The notes: a model not told the origin generated them from the sequence alone. 64,000 nt of DNA from Chloranthus sessilifolius (GCA_021018995.1 CM037586.1:21132394-21196393); one strand, 5' to 3'. Counted from the stretch's first letter, positions 11,517-25,453 are shown. Made by a program: numbers and translations.

Positions 11517-14448
11517 TGTAGACACCCCAATTTTGCTCTCTCGAAGTATACAAAACTGTTCGGTCAACCTTTAGCCTTGCCCTAATAAAGGGATCATATA
11601 CTGAAACAATAGTATATGACTGAACACAGGCTAAAATAATAGTTTTGTGGTTCAGACCCTACAACCCTAATACGGGGACTATATACTGAAACAATAGTAC
11701 ATAGTCGAAGCACAGGATGAAACAATAGCCTTGTGGTTCATACCCGACTTAGCCCAGGGAAAGCCTCGAATTACGTGCCCATATAAGTGCGCGCAATTCG
11801 ATTATATGCCCCATAGCTGGCTAGCAATTAGTCTCATTTGAACCAGGACTATTCCTCCTATGGGCTGCCTTAGGAGTGGATTACACGCCCTACAGAGCGC
11901 ACGCAATCCAATTACATGCCCTATCACTAACGCACAATAGGTCCAACTTAGACCACTCCTTTACTTTTTATAGACCGCCTTGAGACTCAATTATGTGCCC
12001 TCACTGGTGCGCACAATCGATTACATGCTCAACCACCCGCACATAATTGGTTCCCAAGTGAACCTGGTCTCTAGTTCTCTAGACCGCTTGAACTCCTCGA
12101 TTAAGTGCAGCTGATCTGTCGCTTAATCGAATTGTACGCTCCCAACAGGGCGCGTAATTAGTTTCAATTAGAGTAGAACTAGGACACCCAACTGAGCCAC
12201 TCAGCCGGTCACTCACTGAGTCGGTCACCGACTCAAAGTGATTATGCGCCTAGGATAGGACGCATAATCCGATTAAGAGCACCAGATAGGGCGCATAATC
12301 AGGTTTGACCGGCTAATTGCGCACCTCCCACAAGGCGCGCAATTACTCATATACCTATAAATAGATCTCCCTACCTCGACCAATACACACCAATTTTTCA
12401 TATCCAAGTCTTAAGTTCCTCGCCTCCAAGCTTAGGATTTCGAGACTCTTCCTCCGGCGCTTAGCTTCAGGTAATCTTTTAGGTTCTAGTCTCTAGCTTT
12501 TTAATTCCTAGTTTCTAGTTCTAATTTTTATTTCTTAATTTCATAGTTCTTAGATTTTAATTTCTAGTCTTAGATTTTAGGCTTTAATTCCGGTCTCTAA
12601 TTCTAGTTCTTAATTCTTAAGTTCTAGATTTCAGTCCTTAGTTCTTGATCCCTATTTCTTAAAATCTCGAATTCTCAGTTTTTAATCCTTAGGCCATTAA
12701 TTATCAATCCAAACTCAGTCCTTTCAAAATTATCCTTAGTCATAAAAATAATTTACTATTTTATTCTTCTTTCCTCCAACCTTTTTCAATTGTCAATCCC
12801 ATCACTTTTATATTTGACCTATTTTGAAGTATCAAACGAAGTTGGTTTGATGCAAAATTGGTCACGTTTGAAAGCTTGTCGAAGTAGCTTTCCAACGAGC
12901 TAAAAAACATGCAATTCTACCCAGTATCGAAGAAGTTATGATCAGTTTTCTAAGTTGAACAAAAAGTGACGAATTTCAAGACTCATAATTAAATTAGGAT
13001 TAGTCTCTTTATTATCTTATTTTAGAAAATAAGATTCCTTTCTTTTATTAGAAATAGGATCAGTTTCCTTATCGTTCTAGGACTTTATTTTATTAGAGGA
13101 ATCAGGAATTAGAGTTACACTAGGATTAAGAATTAGGATATTTCCTTTACTTGAATTAGGAATTAGAGTTATACTAGGATTTCTAGTAAGAGCCTATAAT
13201 TAGACCCCTACCCCTAGTCTCTTCTACACAATTCTCTTTTACAGAATTCTCTTTTACACAACTCTCTTCTACACAATTCTCTCTTTTGAGCTTCTTCCTT
13301 TTAGAAAATTCAAGTTCTTAATTCTTGTTCTAAATTTTAGTTCTAATTCTAAATTCTAGTTCTCTTTTTAGTTTTAGTTCTTAATTTCTAGTTCTAGTTC
13401 TTAGTACTTAGGTTCTAGTTCTAGTTCTTAATTCATCTCCTAGTTCTTAATGCTAGTCTTAATTCTTCGTTCTAATTCTAAATTCTTAATTCTCGATCTC
13501 AATTTTTGATTTCTAATTCTTATTTTTCCATTCAAATTTAGTTTTTTTAAATCTTTAATATTTACAAAATAATTCTTAGCCACCCGATTTGCCCAATGGA
13601 GCTTACGGAGGGTACTCGGGAACGAGGCCGATCCTCCTTAGCATAACGGGTCACAATCTCTCTTTTTTAATTAATTAGATTTCAAATAGAACAAGGATAC
13701 TTTGATTAATTAGATTCCTAATAAAATTAGGAGACCTTATAAAAATTAGACTCCTGGTAGAATTAGGAGACTTTTTTTAGACTCCTAGTAGAATTAGAAA
13801 ACCTTTTTTTTTAAATTAGACTTCTGGTAGGATTAAGATATTTAAATTAATTAGACTCTTAGTAGAATTAGGAGACTAATTTAATTAAACTCCTAGTAGA
13901 ATTAGGAGACCTTTTAATTAGACTTCCACAAGGATAAGGAGAGTAGATTAATTAGATTCTTAGTTGGATTAGGAAACTAAATTAATTAGATTTAGAGTAA
14001 CACTAGGAGACCCCCAGTTAGCCAGACTCAGAAAAGTATTAGAAGATCAAATCAATTAAACTCCTAGAAAGAATAGGAAAACCAAACTAGCTAAACCCCA
14101 AGGCAACCCATAGCTGCTAATGTTGGCAGGCCAACAATTTAGTAAAGGAGTTCAACCTGCAAGCCTCCGCTCCCCTTAAAGCGTTATCAATGACATGTTG
14201 TAGCATCGATAAATATCTATAGCTGGCGATCGCATCTACACAAGTATTCTTCATTTAAAATTTATCTTTCTTTATTTAAATATTATCATTTTATTATTCT
14301 AATATATTACTGCATGCGCACATAAATATTTTCCTATTATTATTTTACGGCTTTATTATTCTATCGCTTTCCGCCATAGTCCACATAGACCGAATTTGGC
14401 CACTCTTTTAGGGGACCGAGAGAAACCCAAAAAAAGCGCGTACCAACA
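11517..14448 (+). repeat. 5' LTR of the LARD, expanded
   Basis: 2932 bp, almost twice its partner. The extra length lies in a low-complexity (TAGTTCTTAATTC)-like stretch (about 12480-13560) and a minisatellite (about 13650-14060). The shared parts include a stretch rich in GCGCAATC/GATTACGCGC (11760-12350) and the block CCTTAGCATAACGGG near 13635. Confidence 0.85.
13650..14060 (+). repeat. Minisatellite in the LARD 5' LTR
   Basis: About ten imperfect units of 35-45 bp built on TTAGACTCCTAGTAGAATTA followed by GGAGACC. The 3' LTR has only about one unit at the matching place (near 18000-18050), so the array grew after insertion or was lost from the partner. Confidence 0.8.
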
Positions 14449-16824
14449 CCACTGTCACTTGACACTAGGGCATTTTTTTAAAAAAGCACTAGCACCTTGA
14501 TAGCGATAATCAGGTCATGAGACCGACACTCCAAACTAGGGCATTTTTTCAATTTTCAGTTTAGTTCTTGCTTTTCCACCATGGGACCCCAAAAACAAGC
14601 ATCCAAAAGACAACAAGAATACGCGCAACATACGCTGAAAAAAATAAACGCATACCCCAGCACTATCCTAATGCTATCTATTCCCCCTCCAGACACCCTA
14701 GCCTCGTATACCAACGTCCCCATCACGCACCCATGAGTATACATGACAACAGGTCCCATCGCGACAAACGTAACTCGGGATTCAAAATTACTCCCCCTAC
14801 AGTCCCATCGCAATTCAAAAATCTGAAACACTCCCTAATATCTTACCACAAATACCCACCACTCGCTCCACTGAGACAAATAAACCAGCAAAATAGCAAA
14901 AATCCTACCCTTAGAACCCCGAAAAATAGGAAAAATAGAAATAATAAAAGCTCCATTGCACACTCACAGACAAGTCATACCATCACACCACGATCGGAAT
15001 CATCCCCCCTTATGCCATCGCATAACCTCGCACACTGACTGGAGAAAGGACTGCCGAAGCCCCATCGCACACCTGCACTAAAACATGTCCCACTGCGACA
15101 AAATTCTCATACAATCACCTTCACCCCGACCCCTTATCAAACCCATAATCCCATCGCGATAACACAAACAAAAAATTCAGGGCATCTCCCGATACCCTTT
15201 CACATGTTCCAGGAATTACGACGAACATCAGCCCACCAGAACCCCGAAAAGTAGTAAAATAAAAATAATAAATAATAAAAGTCTCATTGCGATGGAGGCA
15301 CAAAATCAAAACAACATCCGAAGTAACAGATCACACAATGAAAATAACCCACCATCAAACCAAATCCATAGCCCCATCACGACACAATCACACAACTCAC
15401 CCCATCATATAACCCAAGAACTGCCAAAGAAGAGATAAATCACTACTATCCCACCACAACATCAAATCGACCATCCCATCACCAATACCAGAAAAAAAAA
15501 AACAAGTCATCACTACACGCAATCGGAGGGGAGGACCATTAATGTCCCATCGCGAGCCACACCTCCTCGAACGTCCCATCACGTAATCGTCAAGTCTCAT
15601 CGAAGACTTACTGGAACACACAACCAGAAGAGAAGTCCACCAATGTCTCACCGTGAAAGAGCAGGCAACAAGCCCAGACCTCCCAAAGGCCCCATCTAGC
15701 CAACATCCATCAGACCTCTCCACATAGAATGGAAGAGGAGAGAAGACTCTCTGATGTCCCAACGCATCCCATCATCGGGAGCAATACAAGGACCTTCTGA
15801 CAATAAATCAGGTTAGTATCATCCCATCACTAACTATCACAACACACGCGATCAGAAGAGGAGATTCACCAATGTCCCATCACGATGAAGCCACTAGTAA
15901 ATTCGAACCCCCCAAATGTCCCATCACGACAATCATCGCATCCCATCACAAAAGGCCTCCCCCCGATAATGGATCAGGTACGTATCATCCCCTTTTCACT
16001 CGATATTCTCATAAAAAGATATAGTTAGCTAATATTAACTCAAACATATTCAAAAACTGTCTCTCCCAATTCATAAATCACTGTAGTCCTCCCATAACAG
16101 CCAATCATCAGTATTCATGAGAAGGTTATACGGAGCATCCGGCATACCGAATGTCGTCTTGACAACTAAACAAAGGTTGGTCCACAAATTCCATACCGAT
16201 GGATCAGCTTGGCGATGTCTCGAAAGCCACGTTTTCTGCCGCTTTACCGAATTGACCTTAAGTTAAAATCTGAATTTTCAAAAACCTCCTATCTATCAAA
16301 CTCTCACCTCTCGTCACCCCAATCCGCTCCTTCCTTTGGGAAATCGAACGCTGAGTATACTCATCATTGAGAAATCACATATGTCCACTAGAAAAGGACC
16401 CCTGACACGTCGTTGGTGTGAGCAATGACATGCTCGATTTGATATGACTTGCGAAAGCCTTTGCCATCATATTACATCATATTATCTGGTCACTTAACTT
16501 TGTCTCTAGACATTCGTACAAAGCCACCCCGTACCTTGATTGTGTCAATTTCCCTCCGTTTGACTGCGATATGTAGCAGGTTGCAATATGCGACGGGATG
16601 CCACTTGCACCCCGCAGTTGAGGATATACCATTCGACAGCTACACTCTGGCCCGCTAATGACTCCTGCTAGCTTGTGCTGACAGATAAGAAGGCCAAGCA
16701 TTTCATGTCAACTCCACGGTTCACACTTGTGATCTCTCAAAGAAACAAGAAGGCACCCTGAAAGGGAGGTGTCTACTTCTTTAACGCATCCTTGTTCTAC
16801 AAGAACGCGCCGAAGAGGGGCATC
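14449..16824 (+). other. Interior of the LARD with a dispersed GTCCCATCGCGA motif
   Basis: No capsid or polymerase similarity was seen in any frame. More than fifteen copies of a degenerate 12-14-mer, best form GTCCCATCGCGACAA, are scattered between about 14750 and 15980 at irregular spacing. A second direct repeat, ACTAGGGCATTTTTT, occurs at about 14463 and 14535. Open frames here (for example on the minus strand at 15397-15762) show no recognised domain and are probably chance. Confidence 0.7.
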
Positions 16825-18333
16825 TATAGACACCCCATTTTTACCCTCTCGGAATCTACAAACTTGTTCGGTCAACCTTTAAACATGCCCACAACTCTCA
16901 GAAAAGGACCAACCCTCTCTGGAAGCCTTAAAACCTTAAATACAGGAGCATATACTAAAACAATAGTATATGGCTAAATCTCAGGCTGAAATAATAGCTT
17001 TGAGACTCGGATCAGACCTAACTTGGAAAGATCCTAAATTAAGCGCCTGAATCAGGGCATGCAATTCAATTGCACGCATGGATATATGCATGCAATCGGT
17101 CTTACTTGAACTAGGTTCAATCTTCCTGTGGACCGCCTTAGGACCCGATTACGCACCCTGTACAGGGCGCGTAATCAGATTGCACGTCCAATCACCAGCG
17201 CACAGTTGGTCCCACTTGGACCCGGCTTCCACTTCCCATAGACCTCCTGAAGACCCGATTACGCGCCTGACACAAGGTGCGCAATCGATTGCACGCTCCA
17301 TCACCAGCGTGCAATTGGTCCCCAGTTGAACTAGTCCTCTAAATCCTTAGACCGCCCATATTCCCTCATTCTGTGCTCCACATAGGACACACAATTAGTT
17401 CCAAGCGAGTTGGAACTAGAACTCCCCGACTGAGCTAGTCAGTCGGTCACTCACTGAGTCGCAACCGACTCAAACTGGATTAAGCGCCCTGGACAAGGCG
17501 CGAAATCCAATTACACGCCTTGGACAGGGCACGCAATTGAAACCGACCCATCAATTGCGCACTTGCCCCAAGGCACATAATTACCCCAATACCTATAAAA
17601 GGACTCCCTTACCTCACCAATTTTACAACAATTTTCATAACAATCCTCTCTTATGAGCTTCTTCTTCTTAGAAATGTTGAGGCTCTCTCTAGGGCTCCCA
17701 AAGAAAGGAGTTGAGCTGCTTTCTAGACTTCTAAAATTGCAGACTCTTCTCTAGGAGTCCCGGGTAGTCAACTAGTGGGACTGGCCCACTAGCTTTGACT
17801 CTCGAAGGAGTATTGAAGGAAGGAGCGGCTAGTCTTAGAAAACCATTAGGAAACCCCTGCCCGAAATTCTTAGCCTAGAGCCCATTAGGTCCCTAACCTT
17901 CTCTAGTTTTCTCAACCTTAGCCACCCAATTTTTCTAAGGGAGCTTACGGAGGGTACTCGAGAACGGGGCCAATCCTGCCAGGCATAACGGGCCAAAACC
18001 CCCCTTTTAGAGTTAACTCCCAGTAGGAATAGGAAACTAGACTAGTTAGACCATAGGCAACCCGAGGCTGCTGAAGTTGGCCAGCCGACGTTTAGTAAAG
18101 GAGTCAACCTGTATCTTCACGCGTGATCAATAACGTGTTGCAACGTTGATAAATATTTGTAGCTGGCGATCGCATCACCCAGGTATTCTTCATTTAAAAT
18201 TCCCCTCTTTCCTTTCAGTACTTAATATCTTCATAGTTTATTATTCTATCTCCTTCCACCAGAGTCCACGTGGGCTAAATTGGGCCACTTCTTCCGGGGA
18301 TCAAAAGGAACCCAGAAAAAGCACATACCAACA
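16825..18333 (+). repeat. 3' LTR of the LARD
   Basis: 1509 bp. It aligns with the 5' LTR at both ends and over the GCGC-rich middle (17040-17580), but lacks the low-complexity and minisatellite expansions. Preceded by the purine tract near 16811-16820. Confidence 0.85.
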
Positions 18334-19960
18334 GTTATCTAATCATCAGTTTATGTGTCGTACTCGGATTTCTCTCAAAATTTATGAGCAACCAATTCAG
18401 ATGGGGTTGAACATATTTGACGGAGTGTTTTTCCGAATCTGATTTAATGGCCATTACTTTAAAAATGTGCCACTAATACTCAATCAAAAAGTTAGTCAAT
18501 TTAACGTCCTATAAAGAACATTAGCATAACATTAGCAAAATTTTAATGTCTACATGTAGGAAGCTAAACTAAAAATGAAAATATCCACAATAAATCAAAT
18601 AAAATCGAGAAAAAACCCAAAACTCATGCAGATTTTGCAACTATTTTTCACAACGTGAACCAAACCTTGATAAAAGTCCAACAATAGAAGAAAAATAAGT
18701 TGTAAGTATTTAGAATAATAATTAAATAGATATATAAAATATTAAACTATAAAGAAAAGTTCTTTGATGATTTTCAACCAACACAATCATATAGGAATTC
18801 AAAGTTATAAAAGTAAGTAAACAAAAATGAATTAGAAAAAATCCCAAAAACCTTTGGCTAATTAGGACGAAAGTTCACTCACAACCAAATTATTTGAAAA
18901 CCCATGAATCTATCAAATACAGAACACAATAAAGAGTAAGAAACCTCAAAATTTCTGTAAAATGCATAACCATAAAATAAAAAATAAAAAAATAAAAGAA
19001 GAAGACGAGAGAGAGAGAGAGAGAGAGAGAGACCCCAAAAACAGAGGAAATCAAATGATCCTTTACACTACAACTTTAAAAAAATTAAACTATAGGGAAC
19101 CCATCTTCCGAACTAAAAATATAGTCACATAAATTAATTAATTAAAATTTTAAAAATACACAGAGAAATTTCTGGAGAAAAATTAAATTATTTGAAAATT
19201 TCACTCACAAAACAACAGAAAAAAAAAGGAGAATTAACAGCCCCATTACAATACATCTATACACACAACCAAACTACAAGGAACCCATCTTCTTTACTGA
19301 AAATAATAAATAGAAAAACCGGCACCCACATAAAATTTAGGAGAAAACAAGGGCTTATTTCAAATTTTATAGAAAAAATTGAAATAAAAAAGACACATAA
19401 TTTTAAAATATAGTAAAAAATAAAAGTAGAAAAATACCTTGGTGGGTTCATCCTCCTAATAAGGTTTGCATACTCATCATCCATTTCTATTGATATTATA
19501 CAAAAGAAACCCAATAATAAAAGAACTCAGAAACTTAAAACTATAAACGAAAGATAAAATACCACTTGTTTAGTGAAAGAGAGAGAGAGAGAAGATGAAG
19601 AAATATAAAAACTTTACCGTTGACTACCTCTTTAAAGGGAGTTGGGATTTAATGTAGTGACTTAAGTGAAGTATACATTGCAGCCCACAATCTGCGCTCA
19701 TAATCTGACTTTTCCGAGCAAATTGCTCGTATGAAGAAACGTCATTTTCACTCGAAAAACCTCAGATTCTCAGTTCCCTATGCTAACTCTCAAACACTAG
19801 ATTCACCTAAAAAATCCTAGAAACTTGCTGCTTTCTAAGTAAAAACTCATATTCTGAGTTATTTGCAACTCTTGAACAAGGCCTCAAAGTTGGCAAAGGG
19901 AGATTAACTTATGCATTACCTTTGGTGCATAGGTGGAACACTGAATACCAACTCAGAATA
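18334..19960. other. AT-rich unassigned DNA with a (GA)n microsatellite
   Basis: No recognised gene. A (GA)n run of about 27 bp lies at 19006-19032, and a shorter one near 19580-19600. Short open frames around 19192-19514 are AT-rich chance frames. Confidence 0.6.
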
Positions 19961-19965
19961 TAACC

Positions 19966-20984
19966 TGTTGGCAGGATTACACAAAAGTGATATAAATAGA
20001 CCGAAAAAATTGCTTCAAGGCACGATTAAATTACTGTATTTAAGACAATATTTCCCCCTATATGCAACGGGATAAGGACAAATTTGCCTCCAGGATACAA
20101 TGAAGCCGCGATGAAGCACCGATCTGTCACACACTACGTTGCACTGTAGTGTGCGACCCAACGAAATGAAGACACAAAATGCTCTAGTCGACACACGAGT
20201 CTATGGACACAGATGTAGGATTAGAAATTTGCAAGTAATTTGAATCCTTCCTCTGGCCTCTATTTATAAATTTCGAAGCACCTTTTAAGGCGTGGTTATG
20301 TCTATCAGTTTCTTACAATCGAGGGCCCTGATCGATCCGATCAATGGTTGTAAGGATCTAACAGTTCACACATAAACAGTTACATTTTTTGGTCAACAGT
20401 ATTAACTGACTTGTCCAAATCCAGACTCTGACCATTTTCATGAATGGTCAGAAACTGTCTGGTGCACACAAGCGGTGCACATGTGTGAAGACAATCTGTG
20501 TCTGGTCAACAAGTCAACCAATCAGACTATCCTAATTCAAAGAGGAAAGACTCCCCAAGCTCCTCGCGACAATGCACATGTGTGAAGTGCAAAGTGCACC
20601 AAAAGCGTCATTCGCACATCCCACGCACGCGTGTGCAGCGGTTCGAGCCATGATTCTATTTTTAAACCAAACAATATGGAAGGTAAGTTTCAATATATAT
20701 GGCAAGTAACATTCTTGTAGAAAAGTAAGGTGAAACAAAACTTTTACAATATCTTTTAACTTGTGGTGGGAATATTTTTCCTCCAATATAATTCAAAATT
20801 CAAATCACTTTCACTTGAATGTTGAAGGTTCAAGTATTGTCAAAAGCATCTTTTTCACATGAAATCAAAAATTTTAAGGAACCATTTAAAGATAAGCAAA
20901 ACTAATAAATAAATATTATTAAATTAATAATAAATAAATATTATTAAAGTAATAAATAAGTATTTATTTTGGTAAATATCCAAC
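19966..20984 (-). repeat. Left (3') LTR of the copia element
   Basis: 1019 bp, plus-strand ends TGTTGGCAGG and ATCCAACA. The adjacent 20985-20994 (TTCCTCTCCT) is the complement of a polypurine tract, as expected next to the 3' LTR of a minus-strand element. It ends in an AT-rich TAAATAAATATT stretch that became the target of the MULE in the other LTR. Confidence 0.93.
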
Positions 20985-21739
20985 ATTCCTCTCCTATTTA
21001 CAAAATAAATATCCATCCTCCCCTATTTTATTAAATATCGAAATAAAGGTACTGAGAGTCAATCTTAAATCTAATAACTAAAGATAGTATATATATATGT
21101 ACCAAATATATTTGAGTACTTCTTGACTATTGTATGCATAAATGAAGTTGTCCTAAAGAATTGAACCTTTATTTAGTAATAATACATCAAAATTGATAAA
21201 GAACTTTAGTGATCTAAATTCTTGAACTAAATTTCTTGTATAATCAACCAGATAAATCACACATAAGTAATCTAAGTTTCATGTAATTCCTACATCCAGC
21301 ACTTTTTATGGCCTTGTGCTTATACCCCGATATTCATAAGTTGTATTCAAGAAAAGCCTTTATCTATCTTCGAAGAGGTCACACTTCGTAACTCATATAG
21401 GTCAATATTAGACATTTCAATATTATATGTTATAGACTGATTAAGAGAATTATCTCAACCTCTTCCTTACATTACAAGTATCACATTATTACTTGAAATA
21501 GTTTGAGTTGTATACTCACACTTCTAATAATGTGCAATCACTTCTTATGACTTATTTTTTTCATTGAAACTTTAGTTTCTAGACTGCAGAAAATATGTCG
21601 AGTTTCCATCATAGGTGATGTAATTTATTAGGCTTTAAACTTATCCCTTCCGATATTTTAATTACCACATCTCTTGCAAGACCTTTCATAAACGGATCCG
21701 CTAAATTTGCAAAGGTCCTTATTAAATTTATAGTAATCA

Positions 21740-24700
21740 CTCATTCACAAAGTAATTGACTAACATAATTGTCTCTAAGACTTATATGTCTAGACTTTTC
21801 ATTGTAAATTTTTTTATAAGCTTTAGATAGTGCAGCTTCACTATCACAGAATAAAGTTATTGGTGACATGGGCTTAATCCAAATAGAAATTTCTAATAAT
21901 AAATTCTTTAACCACTCTGCTTCCTTGCTCCCTGCCGCAAGAGCAATAAATTCTGATTCCATAGTGGCATGTGTAATGCATGTTTGTTTCTTTGATCCCC
22001 AAGAAATAGCGGCACCTCCAAGAGTAAATACTTATCCACTTATAGACCTTGATCCATTTGAATCATTGTTTCAACTAGCGTCTGTATATCCTTCAAGTAC
22101 TGTAGGATAACCAACATAATGTAATGCATAATCCTTAGTTTTATTAAGATAACTTAATAATCTACCAATTATTTTTTAATATTCATGACTAGAATTACTA
22201 GTATATCTACTTAATTTCCCTACTGCATAAGTAATATCGGGACAATAGCGGGTCTAGTGCAATGAGTAGCATACATCAAACTACCAATTGCTTTAGAATA
22301 TGTTAATTGAGATACACTTCTGCTGTCGTTGGGTTTCAATGTTACACTTGGATCAAAAGGTATTGGTGCTAATTTTTCATTATCTTTAACACTTTTTCTA
22401 TATAGTGTGACTGAGATAAAATAATATTATTATCTTGTTTAAATAATTTTATTCCAAGAATTACATTAACTTCACCCATATCTTTTATATCAAATTTTGA
22501 AGCCAAAAAACTTTTTATATTTTTAATACTTTCTAAATCAGTGTAAAAAATTAAGAAATCATCCACATACAGGCAAACTATCACACCCTTATTGTTTGAT
22601 ATCTTACTATAAATATATTTATCTGATTCATTAATCTTGAAACCATATGATAAAATAATATTATCAAATTTTTCATGCCACTATTAAGGAGCTTATTTTA
22701 GACCATATAGGAACCTAATTAGTTTACAAACTTTATTTTCATATCCCTGCATTATAAAATCCTCTGGTTGTTTCATATATACTTCTTCTTCAAGTTCACC
22801 ATTTAAGAATGACTGTCTTAACATCCATTTGATGAACTTTAAGTTTATATATAGAAGCAAGAGCAAATAATATCCTGATGGAAGTAATCCTAGCCACTAG
22901 AACATAGGTATCAAAATAATCAATACCATGCTTTTGTCTAAAACCTTTGGCAATAAGTCTAGCCTTAAACTTATTTATAGTGTCATTAGGATTAAGTTTT
23001 CTTTTGAATATCCACTTACAACCTATAGGTTTAGATTTCTATGATAAATCTACTAGTTCTTATATATTATTAGACATAATAGAATTTATTTCATCATATA
23101 TAGCTTCTTTCTAAAATACAGAATCAATAGACTTAATTGCTTTATCAAATATTTTAGGATCTTCATCGATATTCAAAATAAACTACATTTTCTTAGTTTT
23201 CTCATTTCTGATTCTTTCTATAAGATACACATTGAAATTTGAACCAAAATCGGGGGCTTTCCTAGGTCTCTTACTTCTTCTAGGTTCCATCTCTTCATCT
23301 TTACTACTAGAGAGATAGGGAGAATTAGAAGATTCATCCAAGTTAGAGGATACAAGAGGTTTAGAAATGGTGGAGAATTTGTTTTCATAAAATACGGCAT
23401 CTCTTAATTCAAAAATTGAATCTTTTTCAAAAACATTATTATGCTCACAAACTAAAACTCTGTATGTAGGACTAGTAGAAGAATATCCAACAAAAATGCA
23501 TTCTATGGCTTTAGGATCTAATTTTGTATGTTTATAATCAGGTACCCTAATAAGCACTCTACAATCACATACTTTTAAATAATGTAATTTGGGAGATTTG
23601 TTCTTCCTAACTTCATATGGAGTTTTAGAGGACTTTTTATGTGGTATCCGATTTAAAATGTAACATGCAGTTAGTAACATTTTTTCCCATAGATTTGAAT
23701 TCAAATCCAAATTTGTTAACATAGAATTTACCATTTCTACTAGAGTTCGATTTTTTCTTTTGGTAATTCCATTGGATTGAGGAGAAAATGGAGCGGTGAC
23801 TTCATGAATGATTTCATACTTGTTACAGAAATTTAAAAATTCATGTGACATGTATTCACCTCCCTTATTCGATCTCAATACCTTAATTTTCAAATATAAT
23901 TGATTTTCTACTAAGGCCTTATAAGAGATAAATTTACTAAATGCTTTCTCCTTTAATTTAAGTAAGAAAACATATGTAAATCTTAAACAATCATCAATGA
24001 AAGTTATGAAGTATCTTTTTTCACCTCTAGTAGTAATATTATTCAAACTACACAAATTAGTATGAATTAAATCTAATAACTTAAATTGTCTTTTAACACT
24101 CTTAAATGACTTCTTACTCATTTTAAAGTATATACAAATACTACATCCATCTTTATTATAATTTATTTATATTTTAGAAATAAGTTCTAATTTAACCATA
24201 CTTTTTATAGAACGTAAATTTAAATGCTCTAATCTATTATGGCATAAAAAAATTGAGTCACACATATAAATCGAAGAAATAGATTTATCATTGATATTAA
24301 ACTTAAACATTTCACAAGAGGCATATCTCTTGCCTACAAACATTCCTTTCTTAGAAAGTACAACAGAATTGGATTCGATCACGATTTTGAATCCATGTTT
24401 GTTAAAGATACAAGCCGATACAAGATTCTTTTAGATTTTATGGGCATAAAGTACATCATTTAGGGTTACAGATTTTTTCGAAGTAAAGTTTAGAACAACC
24501 TTTCCTTGTCCTATAACTTTGGCAGTAGTGAAATTTCTCATAAACAATTCATGTCCATCATGTGACGTCTCATAGGATACAAAGTTATTCCTATCAAAGG
24601 TCACTTACCTAATAGCCCCAGAATCAAGCTACCCTTCATTTCTATCATGTTGACTTCGGAGATCATCGCAATGATATCTTCTTCACCCACAACGTTTGCC

Positions 24701-25430
24701 TAATTTTTAATCTTCAAGAATTCTCGACAATCATGTTTAAAATATTCGAGTTTCTTGTAATAAAAATAAGTACCCTTCTTTATCTTTTCACTGCTTTTCC
24801 TCTCTTGAAATCCTTCTTATTCGGCTTTAGTTTGAAGTTCTTCCATTTTTTCTTCTTCTTTTATGTGGATGCATCTTCAACAATATGAGCGTTGGAGACA
24901 AGTTCAGTTTTCTCCTCCTCCTTATCATGTAGACGAGTCTCTTCTTCTATACGAAAATGAATCAAGAGTTCCTCCATAGTATGATCTTCTTTCGCATGTT
25001 TCAAACTCTTATGATAATCTTTTCATCCCAACGGTAATTTTATAATAACCGCAAAGACTTGAAAACCTTCCTCGACTTACTAAATATGTGTGCACGCTGG
25101 CTTCCTCAACTTCATATTTTCATTCATGAGCCTCCCATATCTCTTTTGCAGTCTTGTAAGATTGATAGATATAAAAAAGAGAATCAACGAGAGCGTTGAG
25201 AATATAGTCTTTGCACGTGTAATTATCATTTTCCCATTTCGTATGGATTTTATCTTCTACAAGTGTTTTATCTTCATGCTCTGATAGTGGTGAGTCCATA
25301 GTGAGAACGTATGCGACGTTCAGGGTTGTGAGTACAAAATATACTTTTGATTGCCATCATTTGAAATTCGTGTCACTAAAGCACTCAAGTTTCGTGATCT
25401 TCATGTTGGAGAGATCCATCACCTTTTGTG
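21740..25430 (-). pseudogene. gag-pol of the copia element (fossil)
   Basis: Parts on the minus strand, rough bounds. The gag N-terminal part lies near 25150-25430, with the copia-type stretch KVYFVLTTLNVA and further on QSYKTAKEIWEA. GAG-pre-integrase lies around 24170-24400, with CHNRLEHLN. The integrase core lies around 23450-24100, with FSPQSNGITKRKNRT. Reverse transcriptase lies around 22370-23100, with VCLYVDDFLIF. RNase H lies around 21740-21960, with ESEFIALA and CDSEAALS. These are textbook copia signatures. Many breaks; not functional. The lineage within copia is not decided here. Confidence 0.93.
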
Positions 25431-25453
25431 CCATGAAAATATTATCTTAAAAT

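Larger units (their letters stand above)
11517..18333 (+). mobile_element. Non-coding LTR retrotransposon (LARD-type)
   Basis: Two direct repeats that begin TGTAGACACCCC (11517) and TATAGACACCCC (16825) and both end ACCAACA (14448 and 18333) enclose a 2.4-kb interior without gag or pol. A purine-rich CGAAGAGGGG sits just before the second copy, as expected for a polypurine tract, so the element reads in plus orientation. The LTR start and end are reminiscent of Tat/Retand-type Ty3/gypsy elements; that assignment is tentative. The flanking pentamers (CCACC and GTTAT) do not match, so either one end is rearranged or the duplication has decayed. It is an old fossil with strongly diverged LTRs. 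Confidence 0.8.

Noticed and set aside
14568-15038. 156-codon frame in the LARD interior
   Set aside because: No domain, Pro/Ser/Thr/Asn bias from the repeated GTCCCATCGC words, and no counterpart in another copy.
15397-15762. Minus-strand 121-codon frame in the LARD interior
   Set aside because: It derives from the inverse of the dispersed motif (recurring SRWD-like words); no recognised family.
11512-18338. Target duplication for the LARD
   Set aside because: Flanking pentamers CCACC and GTTAT differ; limits rest on the LTR ends only.
23183-24121. 312-codon frame as a possible host gene
   Set aside because: It has the copia integrase signature (SPQSNG, KRKNRT) and sits between copia LTRs.
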